Below the pieces are notes generated by a model, which was given only the letters and a program-made list of their open reading frames with translations, had not been told where the DNA came from and did not search any database. Shown piece by piece: positions 25,866-34,502 of a DNA stretch of 64,000 nucleotides (the first letter of the stretch is position 1; every line of letters begins with the position of its first letter). Origin of the DNA: Paraburkholderia sp. Ac-20340 (lineage in GTDB: Bacteria > Pseudomonadota > Gammaproteobacteria > Burkholderiales > Burkholderiaceae); the NCBI RefSeq assembly GCF_017104965.1, contig NZ_JAAGPR010000003.1, forward strand, positions 186,001 through 250,000. Reading direction: 5' to 3'. Both the position numbers and the translations under genes were made by a program.

Positions 25866-26487
25866 GACTGGGATGATTGGCGCATCTGGTACTGCGCCCC
25901 GGCTGCGCTCGATGAAGACATAGAGCGCGCATTGATCTGATCATGGCGTCATGGCGCCAATGCGGCGTGTACGGCATCGCACCCCGAGTGCGGTGCCGTG
26001 GCGTGACCGGCAACGCCCCCGTCCGGTCACGCGGCGCGCGGGTAAGGCGCGCCGTCGCGTGGTTACGCTTTCAGTAACCTTTCGCGCAAAGCCGCTAAAA
26101 AAAGCGTCCACGCGAAATGTAACAGCGCATTCTAAATAAATCGCGCGGCGACGGTCGCGCTTTTTTTGTAAGAGTTTCCTGGACTCGCAGTGGTGCCGTG
26201 CCTTGTTTTGCCTTCGTGACGGCACCTTGCGCCATCTGCACGGTTCTGCGGAGAAAATATCGAATCGACACATGACTCGATACGGTAATACGCGGTCATT
26301 CACCCTATGCGCGATACATTGTTGCGTGACATGGCAAGGCCGCACGCGCATCTTTGCGTTGCGCCACGCGCGTCTCGTCTTATGATGGAGTGATTGCCTA
26401 CGCCCTGCTCGCCTCGCCTGCCGTGCGCACTGCCGGCGAGGTTCACTTCGCAGCCGATTTCAGCGCTGATTTTCCGGCCAGCCGATC
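25866..26487. other. 622-base divergent gap between PBP1A and an RHH-like gene
   Basis: It contains an inverted repeat GGTTAC/GTAACC (26061-26066 with 26074-26079) and a plus-strand hairpin with a T-tract at 26143-26167. The rest is AT-richer than the genes, notably 26080-26140. I found no ORF with native codon use. The gap must hold the promoters of both flanking genes; I could not place them with confidence. Confidence 0.4.
26143..26167 (+). terminator. orphan intrinsic terminator, possible small-RNA 3' end
   Basis: A 7-bp stem, GCGCGGC (26143-26149) with GTCGCGC (26154-26160), including one G-U pair and a GACG tetraloop, is followed by TTTTTTT (26161-26167). No plus-strand coding gene precedes it within 3 kb, so it may end a noncoding transcript. 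Confidence 0.4.
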
Positions 26488-27075
26488 ATGAACAAGCCTA
26501 GCGAACGCATCGTCGTCTTCGTCACGCCCGCCCAGAAGCGCGCGATTTCCGCCACGGCCGACGAACTCGGTATCAGCGTCAGCGAGCTGATGCGGCGCGC
26601 TGTCATCGCTTTCAGCGCGACCAGCGATCAGGTGAAGGCCGCGAGCATCGTCGATCGGCTCAACGCGCCGCGCGAACCCGATGCGCTCGCCCAGGTGCTG
26701 CGTAAAGCGGCGAAACCGCTGCGTGCGGGACGCGGCGCCGCCGTGCGCCCCGCTGCGCAACCGCAGGAAAGCAGCGCGCCGGCCGCGCACGACGCGAACC
26801 CCGAAACCGTGCCTGAAAACGATTCAGTCCCCGATCTCGCACCGAATCACGCCGAGCACACGCTGGCGCAAACCGTCGCGCGTCTGGCCGCCGAAGCGCA
26901 CGCTGCGCAGGCGCAAGCCGACGCTGAAAACGCGCTCGCCGCCAAGGCGCATCTGCACGATAGCGCCCCGCTGCCGCCGCTGAGCGACGCGCCCTTCACG
27001 CGCACGCAGCGCATCCTCGACGACGAAGATGCACAGGACAGCGACTCCGCGCCGGAAAGCGGAAAGTTTGCGTGA
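26488..27075 (+). CDS. hypothetical protein with ribbon-helix-helix-like N-terminus
   Basis: A 195-residue protein. Residues 8-45 (VVFVTPAQKRAISATADELG, then ISVSELMRRAVIAF) look like a ribbon-helix-helix DNA-binding fold: a short strand followed by two helices. From residue 60 the chain is Ala/Glu/Pro-rich and low-complexity, with a heptad-like helical stretch (LAQTVARLAAEAHAAQAQAD) and an acidic end (DDEDAQDSDS). It could be a small regulator or a structural protein. No family name is offered. Confidence 0.6.
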   Translation: MNKPSERIVVFVTPAQKRAISATADELGISVSELMRRAVIAFSATSDQVKAASIVDRLNAPREPDALAQVLRKAAKPLRAGRGAAVRPAAQPQESSAPAAHDANPETVPENDSVPDLAPNHAEHTLAQTVARLAAEAHAAQAQADAENALAAKAHLHDSAPLPPLSDAPFTRTQRILDDEDAQDSDSAPESGKFA

Positions 27076-27444
27076 CATGCTGCATCGGCCACATCGGCGC
27101 GTTGCGGCCTGCGCGGGCCTTTAAGTCCCTTTTAAGAGACCTCGTGGTGTAATATCCGCGAGCATTGCGGGCCGGCCAGACGATCGAAACGCTGACGTAA
27201 GGTTGGGTCCGCAGGCGCCACGCAAGGTGCAACAGATACCGCCGCTCATCGCGTGACATTTTCGATCACGCGCCGCGCGCATCTCTTGCAATTGGCCGAA
27301 GCGCCCCGATTTTCGCGCTGCATGCGCAGCCAGCGCAAAGCGGCGTAAGCTGAATGCGAGGAACGCACTCAGTCACGTCACAGCGCGGCATGCACGCAGG
27401 CATTGCGGCCCACAGGGCCGATCTCAATACACCGGAGGAATTCC
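27076..27444. other. 369-base upstream region of the pspA-TPR pair
   Basis: A possible -10 element TAATAT is at 27150-27155, preceded by two CTTTTAAG-like copies near 27117-27137. If used, it would give a leader of nearly 290 bases before the PspA start. No sigma-54 GG-N10-GC box was recognised. The PspA ribosome binding site GGAGGA closes the region. Confidence 0.35.
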
Positions 27445-28125
27445 ATGTCGCTTTTCGACTCCATCTCTCGCACGGTCAAGGGTCTCCTGAACGACGCGGC
27501 CGATTCCGTGCAAGACCCGTCGCGCGACGCGCGCCAGATCGTGCGCGAACTCGACGACAGCATCGCCAAGGCCGAGAACTCGCTCGTCGAGATTCAGGCA
27601 CAGGTCGCGATGCAGCAAAGCAAGCGCGACGTGGCCGCCGACAAGGCGAAGAAGTACGAAGACGGCGCGAAGCGCGCCCTGCAATCGGGCGACGAAGCGC
27701 TCGCCCGCGAAGCGCTCGGCGCGCAGTCGACGGCCGAAGCCGAACGCGATGCGCTGGCCGGCGAACTCGCCAAGCTCGAACCATCGGTCGACCAGCTCAA
27801 GCAGCAGATCGACGACATGCGTTCGCGTCGTAACGACCTGAACGCGCGCTCGAACATCCTGCAGGCGAAGCAGCAGATCGCTCAGGCCAAGGACGTCGCG
27901 GCTACGGCGCTCGGCGGTATCGGCGGCAAGAATCTTGCGCAGGACTTCCAGAAGCTCGAAGACAAGGTGAACCTGTCGAACGCGCGCTCGGACGCTCGCC
28001 TGAATTCGGCGGACGCCTCCAGCGGCAAGGCACTCGACGACAAGCTCGCCGCGCTCAACAAGGGCCCGTCGGTGGACGACCGCCTCGAAGCCCTGAAAAA
28101 GCAGCTCAATACGCCGGCGCAGTAA
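27445..28125 (+). CDS. pspA: PspA/IM30 (Vipp1) family membrane-stress protein
   Basis: A 226-residue, almost entirely helical protein beginning MSLFDSISRTVKGLLNDAAD, the amphipathic membrane-binding helix of PspA/IM30. A long coiled-coil follows (QQSKRDVAADKAKKYEDGAK and KLEPSVDQLKQQIDDMRSRR). It is an ESCRT-III-like protein that binds and remodels stressed inner membrane. ATG 27445 follows GGAGGA. The pspF-B-C genes of enterobacteria are absent; instead a TPR-anchored protein follows, separated by 118 bases. Confidence 0.9.
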   Translation: MSLFDSISRTVKGLLNDAADSVQDPSRDARQIVRELDDSIAKAENSLVEIQAQVAMQQSKRDVAADKAKKYEDGAKRALQSGDEALAREALGAQSTAEAERDALAGELAKLEPSVDQLKQQIDDMRSRRNDLNARSNILQAKQQIAQAKDVAATALGGIGGKNLAQDFQKLEDKVNLSNARSDARLNSADASSGKALDDKLAALNKGPSVDDRLEALKKQLNTPAQ

Positions 28126-28243
28126 CGCGCCGCGCGTGACGGATGCGGCGCGGCCAGACGGTTGTGATCGATTGTCTGAACGCTGTGCCGCATCCACGTA
28201 ACGTATGTCACGGAGACGGGCAACAAACCGCCCGGCCTGCAAC

Positions 28244-29431
28244 ATGAAAAAGTTTCTCCTCGCTGTTTTCGCCTCGCTCGCCCTCGTGAGCGGCGCGGCG
28301 TTTGCCGTGCCCAGCGTGCAGCAGATCGAATCCGCGATGTCGCAAGGCGACTGGCAACGCGCGGACGCCGGCCTCGCCGAGGTTCTGCAGGCGCACCCCG
28401 ACAACGCCCGCGCGCACTATCTGTACGCGCAGGTGCTCAACCGCGAAGGCCGATACGCCGATGCGCTCACGCAGGTCCAGCAGGCAAAGTCGCTGGACCC
28501 GCAGATCCGCTTTACGCAGCCGCAGCGTTTCGCGCAGGTCGAGGCGAAGATTCGCTCCGATGCCACGCGCGCAGGCGCCACCACCACCAGCCGCACGAGC
28601 AATCCGTTCGCGCAGCAGTCGCAATCCGTCGCGCCTGCCGCCGCCATGGCGACCGCCGCTGCGCCGCAACGGCACGGTCCCGGCATGGGCATGTGGATCG
28701 GCATTGTGATCGTTGTGATCGGCATTGCGCTGGTGCTGCGCTGGACGCTGCGCCGCGCGAAGTCGAATGACGACGCCAAGGCCGGCGACGACCGTCGCGA
28801 TCAGCTCAAGCGCGCCACCGAACTGCTCAACGCCGTGCGTTCGCTCAAGCTCGACGTGAAACTCTCGACGGCTGCCGGTCACGAAGCGCTCGAAAAAGAC
28901 GTCGAAGCCTTCGAGGCGCAGTTGCGCAGCGTGGTCGAAAAGCTGTCGGGTAGCACGAGCCCGGTCGCGCCGTATGAGATCGAAGATCTGGAGCGCCAGT
29001 TCGCGAGCCTCAAGGCCCGCGCCGAAGGTCGTCCCGATCCGAACGCCCAGGCCGCCGCGCCCGCCGCGGCTTACGGTTCCGATTCCTCCTATGCGCGTGA
29101 AGCCGATGCCGCATTCGGGCGTCAGCCGCAGTATCCGCCTCAATATCCGCCGCAACAGCAACCGCCCCAGGTCATCGTCCAGCAAGGCGGTGGCGGCATG
29201 GGTGGCATGGGCGGTCTGTTGACCGGCGTGCTGCTGGGCGAAGCGCTCAATTCGGGCCGTGACCGCGTGATCGAGCGCGATGTGATCGTCGATCGCGATG
29301 ACGACCGTCGCCGTGGCAACAACGATGGCGGCGTCGATTTCGGCCAGGGTTCCAACGACTGGGACGATGGTTCCGGTGGCGGCGGTGTCGACATGGGCAG
29401 CAACGACTCCTCGGACGACTGGAACTCCTGA
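28244..29431 (+). CDS. membrane-anchored TPR protein partnered with PspA
   Basis: A 395-residue protein. It has a signal peptide (MKKFLLAVFASLALVSGAAFA), then a TPR-like unit (SQGDWQRADAGLAEVLQAHPDN, then YLYAQVLNREGRYADAL). One TM segment follows at about 148-165 (MWIGIVIVVIGIALVLRW). After a cytoplasmic helical region come Pro/Gln-rich and Gly/Asp-rich tails (PPQYPPQQQPP; GGGGMGGMGG; DDDRRRGNNDGG). The layout suggests linking periplasmic state to cytoplasmic PspA. It is co-directional with pspA and ends before a terminator. The function is inferred from neighbours. Confidence 0.75.
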   Translation: MKKFLLAVFASLALVSGAAFAVPSVQQIESAMSQGDWQRADAGLAEVLQAHPDNARAHYLYAQVLNREGRYADALTQVQQAKSLDPQIRFTQPQRFAQVEAKIRSDATRAGATTTSRTSNPFAQQSQSVAPAAAMATAAAPQRHGPGMGMWIGIVIVVIGIALVLRWTLRRAKSNDDAKAGDDRRDQLKRATELLNAVRSLKLDVKLSTAAGHEALEKDVEAFEAQLRSVVEKLSGSTSPVAPYEIEDLERQFASLKARAEGRPDPNAQAAAPAAAYGSDSSYAREADAAFGRQPQYPPQYPPQQQPPQVIVQQGGGGMGGMGGLLTGVLLGEALNSGRDRVIERDVIVDRDDDRRRGNNDGGVDFGQGSNDWDDGSGGGGVDMGSNDSSDDWNS

Positions 29432-29489
29432 ACGTAGTCGCCAGTGTCGAACTGGCCACGCCCGCAGCTTTCCTCGCCGGCTTCGCCAC

Positions 29490-29515
29490 ACGGGCTCCTT
29501 CACGGAGCCCGTTTT
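29490..29515 (+). terminator. intrinsic terminator of the pspA-TPR operon
   Basis: ACGGGCTCC (29490-29498), loop TTCAC and GGAGCCCGT (29504-29512), followed by a T run. It separates the operon from the monooxygenase gene. Confidence 0.85.
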
Positions 29516-29552
29516 GCTTGAATCGGCGCATCACACTTCGAATCGGACCAAT

Positions 29553-31031
29553 ATGGCCACACACGCGGGCACGCCGCGCATCGCGATCGTCGGGAGCGGG
29601 TTTTCCGGCCTTGGCATGGCGATCCAGCTTCGGCGCATGGGGATCGAATCGTTCACGATTTACGAAGCCGCGGACAGTCTCGGCGGCACGTGGCGCGATA
29701 ACGCCTATCCCGGCGCCGCCTGCGATGTTCCTTCGCACCTCTATTCATTTTCTTTCGAGCCCAATCCGGACTGGACGCGCACCTTCGCGCCGCAGCGCGA
29801 AATTCTCGCTTATCTGGAACGTTGCGCGCGCAAGTATGACGTCGAGCGTTTTATCGTCTGGCGTTCGCGTGTGAGCGCGGCGCGTTTCGATGAAACGCGC
29901 CGCGTATGGAGCCTCGAAATCGAGCGCGACGGTGCGATTGAAACCGTCGAGGCCGATCTGCTGATCGCCGCGAACGGCCCGCTCTCGCGCCCCGCCCTGC
30001 CGGCGATTGCCGGGTTGGAGCGTTTCGAAGGCAAGGTGTTTCATTCGGCGCGCTGGGATCACGATTACGCGCTCGAAGGCAAGCGCGTGGCGGTGATCGG
30101 CACGGGTGCGAGCGCGATCCAGTTCGTGCCGCGCATCCAGCCGCAAGTCGCGCAACTCACGGTGTTTCAGCGCACTGCGCCCTGGATCATGCCGCGTCGC
30201 GACCGGGCGATCGATGCGCGACGACGCTGGATTTATCGGCATATTCCGTTTGCGCAGCGTCTCGCACGCGCGGCGATTTATTGCCAGCTCGAATCGCGCG
30301 CGCTAGGTTTTGTGGTCGATCAGCGCCTGCTCAAAGCGCCGATGAAATTCGCGCGCAACTATCTCGCGCACAAGGTCAAAGACCCCGTGTTGCGCGCGAA
30401 GCTTGCGCCCGACTACGCGCTCGGTTGCAAGCGCGTGTTGTTGTCGAGCGATTACCTGCCCGCGCTGACGCAATCGAATGTCGCGGTATTGACCGAGCCG
30501 ATTCGCGAAATCGTCGCCGATGGCATCGTTACAAGTGATGGCGTGCATCACGCGTTCGATGCGATCGTCTGCGGCACGGGTTTCCAGGTGAACGATGTGG
30601 ATGCGCCTTTCCACGTGAGCGGACTGAATGGCGCCGATCTTGGCGAAGCGTGGCGCCGTGACGGCCCCGAAGCGTATCTGGGCGCGAGCGTGGCGGGCTT
30701 TCCGAATCTGTTCTTCGTGATCGGGCCGAATACGGGGCTCGGCCACAATTCGATGATCTACATGATCGAGTCGCAGATCCGCTATATCGCCGCGTGTATC
30801 CGCGTGCTCAAGCGTCGTGGCGCGCGCACGATGAGCGTGCGGCCGGACGTGCAGCGCGCCTTTAACGACGCGCTGCAGTCGCAGTTGAAACGCACGGTCT
30901 GGACCTCGGGCTGCCATAGCTGGTACCAGACGCGCAGTGGCAAAGTCACCTCGCTATGGCCGGGTTTCACGTTCACGTTTCGCCGCAAGACGCGGCGCGT
31001 GCGAGCGAGCGATTACGAGTTCGTGCGCTGA
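29553..31031 (+). CDS. Baeyer-Villiger-type flavin monooxygenase
   Basis: A 492-residue class B flavoprotein. The FAD-binding motif is GSGFSGLG near residue 13. The fingerprint FxGxxxHxxxW is present as FEGKVFHSARW, followed by D as in type I Baeyer-Villiger enzymes, and the NADPH site is VIGTGASA. The start at ATG 29553 lies after the upstream terminator. It uses NADPH and oxygen to insert oxygen next to a carbonyl or oxidise a heteroatom. The substrate is unknown. It is convergent with the methyltransferase gene, 7 bases apart. Confidence 0.87.
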   Translation: MATHAGTPRIAIVGSGFSGLGMAIQLRRMGIESFTIYEAADSLGGTWRDNAYPGAACDVPSHLYSFSFEPNPDWTRTFAPQREILAYLERCARKYDVERFIVWRSRVSAARFDETRRVWSLEIERDGAIETVEADLLIAANGPLSRPALPAIAGLERFEGKVFHSARWDHDYALEGKRVAVIGTGASAIQFVPRIQPQVAQLTVFQRTAPWIMPRRDRAIDARRRWIYRHIPFAQRLARAAIYCQLESRALGFVVDQRLLKAPMKFARNYLAHKVKDPVLRAKLAPDYALGCKRVLLSSDYLPALTQSNVAVLTEPIREIVADGIVTSDGVHHAFDAIVCGTGFQVNDVDAPFHVSGLNGADLGEAWRRDGPEAYLGASVAGFPNLFFVIGPNTGLGHNSMIYMIESQIRYIAACIRVLKRRGARTMSVRPDVQRAFNDALQSQLKRTVWTSGCHSWYQTRSGKVTSLWPGFTFTFRRKTRRVRASDYEFVR

Positions 31032-31038
31032 TGCCCGC

Positions 31039-31809
31039 TCACGCGCGCAGCGGTTTGCCCGCGAAGACACGCGTTTCATAAGCGAAGTTCACGAGCCCGT
31101 CCTGCTGCGTGGTGTCGAATAGTTCGCGCAGCGCGGCGAGCATCGGTTCGTAGCGCTCGTCGCCCGGTTTGGGTGCGTAGGAAGACGAAGCCAGCCGCCC
31201 GCGCAAGCCGTCGAAATCGAGCAACTGGGCGTTCGGGAACACGGTTTTCTGCTCGAAGCCGTCGTTGAACCAGTCGGCCATGGCGTCATCGCTGGGATAG
31301 GTTTCGGCGACGCGCGCGTAATCGGTGGAAAAACGCTGCAGCAGCGCTTCGTAGCCTTCAAGAAACGCCGATCCCTTCAGCTTGCGGCTATTCCAGAACA
31401 GTACGATCTTGCCGCGCGGTTTGAGAATGCGCGCGAATTCGCGGCGCGCGGCGGCTTTGTCGAACCAATGGAAGGCTTGCGCGGCCGCCACGAGGGCCAC
31501 GCTGGCATCGGCGAGCGTCGTGGCTTCGGCCGTGCCCGCCACGCTGCGATAAACCGGGTAAGCCGCGAGCAGCCGATCCGCAGCCTCGCGCATCGCTGCG
31601 TTCGGTTCCACGGCAACCACCGGATGCCCGGCATCGAGAAAAAGCTTCGAGGAAATGCCCGTGCCCGCGCCGATATCCGCCACCGTCGCGGCGGGCGCCA
31701 CGCCGCACTCGACATGCACGAAAGTCGCGACTTCGCGCGGATAAGTCGGCCGGTACTTCACGTAGTCTGCGACCCGGTCGGTGAAACGCCGGGTGGAATC
31801 GTCGATCAT
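31039..31809 (-). CDS. class I SAM-dependent methyltransferase
   Basis: A 256-residue methyltransferase. SAM motif I is VADIGAGTGISSKLF, with the acidic residue of motif II in VVAVEPN and motif IV near ALVAAAQAFHWFD. The RPTYP segment near residue 20 and AFHWFD are typical of the small-molecule Methyltransf_11 group (TAM/BioC-like). The substrate is unknown. A possible 48-codon ORF lies just upstream on the same strand. Confidence 0.85.
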   Translation of the reverse strand: MIDDSTRRFTDRVADYVKYRPTYPREVATFVHVECGVAPAATVADIGAGTGISSKLFLDAGHPVVAVEPNAAMREAADRLLAAYPVYRSVAGTAEATTLADASVALVAAAQAFHWFDKAAARREFARILKPRGKIVLFWNSRKLKGSAFLEGYEALLQRFSTDYARVAETYPSDDAMADWFNDGFEQKTVFPNAQLLDFDGLRGRLASSSYAPKPGDERYEPMLAALRELFDTTQQDGLVNFAYETRVFAGKPLRA

Positions 31810-31848
31810 CGTGTGTCCTCGTGTTGTCGCCCCGTTTTCCGCCGGCTG

Positions 31849-31995
31849 TCACACCCCGCCCAGCATCCTGAGCAGGTCCCACAAAAACCGGCAGACCATC
31901 ACGATCAGCTCCCAGAGCTGCATCAGTTGTTGCCAGAGCGTCGATATCGTCGTCATCGACGAGATCGCGCCCCCATTCAAAATCGTTTCAATCAT
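31849..31995 (-). CDS. possible 48-residue hydrophobic small protein
   Basis: ATG 31995 to the stop at 31849, with GGAAA about six bases before the start. It begins MIETILNGGAISS; the rest alternates Leu/Trp/Met with few charges (LWQQLMQLWELIVMVCRFLW) and ends LLRMLGGV. This could be one short membrane or amphipathic helix. It lies 39 bases upstream of the methyltransferase gene, co-directional. No family is recognised. Low GC at some third positions makes coding uncertain. Confidence 0.4.
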   Translation of the reverse strand: MIETILNGGAISSMTTISTLWQQLMQLWELIVMVCRFLWDLLRMLGGV

Positions 31996-32198
31996 CGTGT
32001 TTCCGCTGCGGGCGGCGGCTTGCTCGACCTTGCGCGCCTGACCCGTGTTTCCCCGATCATAGCGTGTCGCTACCTGGCGACGCTAAAGTGACCCGGCCGC
32101 GGCGCCGTAAACAAGTTGAAATCCTGGCGTTCGCGCGCGCGCAGCAAGGCGGCTCGGCGACCGGGAGCAAGTCGCGAATGGCATGGAGGAGACACCCA

Positions 32199-33617
32199 AT
32201 GACAGTTTTGCGCATCAACTGGCGCGGCCGCCGCCGCGCCGGCAATCGGGCTGCGGTCGTCGGCGATATCGCGGCGCATGCGGGCCGGCTCGGTATCGAA
32301 ATCTGCGATGTGTCCGGCAATGTCGATGCGGTCGCCGCGCGGGTGCAGCATCAGGCCGGCGTGTGCCAGTCGCTGCGCGAATCGGCCGCGCATACGCTGG
32401 CCGGGAATCACCAGATCGCCGTCGCAGCGCGCGCCATGCGCGAAGTCAGCGCGGGCACGGCGGCTACCGTGCAGGCGTCGCAGCAGACCATCGACGCTTC
32501 GCTCGACGATATTCACGGCCTCGTGGAAGGCGTGACCGTTATCGAGAGCCAGATCGGCGCGCTCAAAAGCGCACTGGAGCATGTCTCGAAGGTTTCCGAA
32601 GAAATTTCGCTGATTGCGCGTCAGACCCAGTTGCTTGCGCTGAACGCCGCCATCGAAGCCGCGCGCGCAGGCGAAATGGGCAAGAGCTTCGCCGTGGTGG
32701 CGTCCGAGGTGAAGAATCTCTCGGCCAAGACCGCGCAGGCGACCGGCCAGATCGAGCGCACGCTCGCGCAACTCAACCAGCAGACCGAACGCCTGATCGT
32801 GGAAGGCGCCGCCAATACCGAACGCGCGCATCGCGTGCGCGAAGGCACGCGCACCATCGGCGAGGCCGTGCACAGTACCGGCGATGCCATCAAGCAGCTC
32901 GATACGCACGCGGGCGAGATCGCCCAGTTGAGCGCTGAAATTGAAACTCAGTGCGATGGTCTGGAGGCGCAAGTCAGCGACATGGCCAACGGCGTCGAGG
33001 ATTCGAGCCGCAATTTCGCGCAGGCCAAGGATCAGCTTGGCAAGCTGCTGACGGTTTCGGAAACCTTGATCGAGCTATCCGCCGCGACCGGCGTGGAGAC
33101 CGAGGACACGCGCTTTATCGAAGCCGTGCAAGGCGCGGCGAAACAGGTCGGCAAGCTGTTCGAAGCGGCCATCGCGCGCGGCGAGATCGCGCAAGCCGAC
33201 CTGTTCGACCAGCAGTACGCGCCGGTGCCCAACAGCAACCCGCAGCAGCACACGACACGCTTCACCGTTTTCACCGACCGCGTGCTGCCCGCGATTCTCG
33301 AACCGCTGCTGGCGCTCGACGCGCGCGTGGCGTTTTGCGCGGCGATCGATCCGCGCGGCTATATTCCGACGCACAACCGCAAGTTCTCGCATCCGCAAGG
33401 CGCCGATCCGGTCTGGAACGCCGCGAACTGCCGCAATCGGCGCATCTTTGGCGATCGCACCGGCGTGGCGGCGGGCTCGCATACGCAGTCGTTCCTGCTG
33501 CAAACCTACCGGCGCGATATGGGCGGCGGCCAGTTCGCGATGATGAAGGACGCGTCCGCGCCGATCTTCGTCAATGGGCGGCATTGGGGCGGTTTCCGCA
33601 TGGGTTATCGGCTCTGA
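32199..33617 (+). CDS. soluble methyl-accepting chemotaxis protein with C-terminal sensory region
   Basis: A 472-residue chemoreceptor without any membrane segment. ATG 32199 follows GGAGGAG. The signalling hairpin tip is at about residues 135-185 (EISLIARQTQLLALNAAIEA, followed by ARAGEMGKSFAVVASEV), so the signalling domain is in the N-terminal half. The C-terminal 120 residues (RFTVFTDRVLPAILEPLLA, then THNRKFSHPQG and NCRNRRIFGDRTG, ending MGGGQFAMMKD and HWGGFRMGYRL) form a separate conserved domain, probably the sensor. It would contact CheA/CheW in the cytoplasm. The ligand is unknown. Confidence 0.85.
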   Translation: MTVLRINWRGRRRAGNRAAVVGDIAAHAGRLGIEICDVSGNVDAVAARVQHQAGVCQSLRESAAHTLAGNHQIAVAARAMREVSAGTAATVQASQQTIDASLDDIHGLVEGVTVIESQIGALKSALEHVSKVSEEISLIARQTQLLALNAAIEAARAGEMGKSFAVVASEVKNLSAKTAQATGQIERTLAQLNQQTERLIVEGAANTERAHRVREGTRTIGEAVHSTGDAIKQLDTHAGEIAQLSAEIETQCDGLEAQVSDMANGVEDSSRNFAQAKDQLGKLLTVSETLIELSAATGVETEDTRFIEAVQGAAKQVGKLFEAAIARGEIAQADLFDQQYAPVPNSNPQQHTTRFTVFTDRVLPAILEPLLALDARVAFCAAIDPRGYIPTHNRKFSHPQGADPVWNAANCRNRRIFGDRTGVAAGSHTQSFLLQTYRRDMGGGQFAMMKDASAPIFVNGRHWGGFRMGYRL

Positions 33618-33623
33618 AAGGAA

Positions 33624-33655
33624 AACGGCGCGTGGACCGAAGCCCACGCGCCGTT
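33624..33655. terminator. shared terminator of the chemoreceptor gene and potI
   Basis: A 12-bp perfect stem, AACGGCGCGTGG (33624-33635) with CCACGCGCCGTT (33644-33655), and an 8-base loop. The minus-strand side runs into TTTTCC and serves potI better than the plus-strand gene. Confidence 0.75.
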
Positions 33656-33683
33656 CGATGTTCCACCGGCTGATGGAAAAGCG

Positions 33684-34502
33684 TCAGACCGCCATCGCCA
33701 TGCGTTTGCGCTCGGCGCGCTGCATGAAGTAGTTGCCGACGATCACGCCCACCGTCACCACGGCGATAAAGAGCGTCGCGAGCGCGTTCATTTCCGGATT
33801 CAGACCGAGGCGCACGCGCGAGAACACCACGAGCGGCAGCGTCGTCGAGCCGGGGCCCGAGAGGAACGCGGACAACACGAGGTCGTCGATCGACAGCGTG
33901 AACGACAGCAGCCAGCCGGCCGCAAGCGCCTGCGAAATCAGCGGCAGCGTGATCTGGAAGAACACCTTGAACGGCGTCGCGCCCAGATCGAGCGCCGCTT
34001 CTTCGAGCGACGGATTGAGTTCGCGCACGCGCGACTGCACGATGATGGCGACGTACGAGATACACAGCATCACGTGGCCGATCCAGATCGTGAACACGCC
34101 GCGCCCCGCGGGCCAGCCCAGCAGCTTGCCCATTTCGACGAACAGCAGCAGCAGCGAGATGCCCTGGATCACTTCGGGAATCACCAGCGGCGCGTTGATC
34201 ATGCCCGTGTAGAGCGTGAAGCCGCGGAAATTGCCCATGCGCGCGAGCACGAAACCCGCCCACGTGCCGATGATCACCGAGGCGAACGCCGTCATCAGCG
34301 CGATGCGCAGCGAGAGCCACGCGGCGTTGATAAGTTCGTCGTCGGTGGCGAGTGCTTCGTACCAGCGCGTCGAGAAGTGCGTCCACACCGTCACCAGTTG
34401 CGACTCGTTGAACGAGTACACGATCAGGCTGACGATCGGGATATAGAGGAACGCAAAGCCAAGGCCGAGCGCGATGAATTGCAGTACGCGATTCGGTTTC
34501 AT
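33684..34502 (-). CDS. potI: putrescine ABC transporter permease PotI
   Basis: A 272-residue inner-membrane permease with about six TM segments. The cytoplasmic EAA loop is EEAALDLGATPFKVFFQITLP. The N-terminus LGFAFLYIPIVSLIVYSFNES matches the PotC/PotI group. It forms the channel with PotH. ATG 34502 overlaps the potH stop (ATGA). It is last in the operon, followed by a terminator hairpin. Confidence 0.9.
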   Translation of the reverse strand: MKPNRVLQFIALGLGFAFLYIPIVSLIVYSFNESQLVTVWTHFSTRWYEALATDDELINAAWLSLRIALMTAFASVIIGTWAGFVLARMGNFRGFTLYTGMINAPLVIPEVIQGISLLLLFVEMGKLLGWPAGRGVFTIWIGHVMLCISYVAIIVQSRVRELNPSLEEAALDLGATPFKVFFQITLPLISQALAAGWLLSFTLSIDDLVLSAFLSGPGSTTLPLVVFSRVRLGLNPEMNALATLFIAVVTVGVIVGNYFMQRAERKRMAMAV

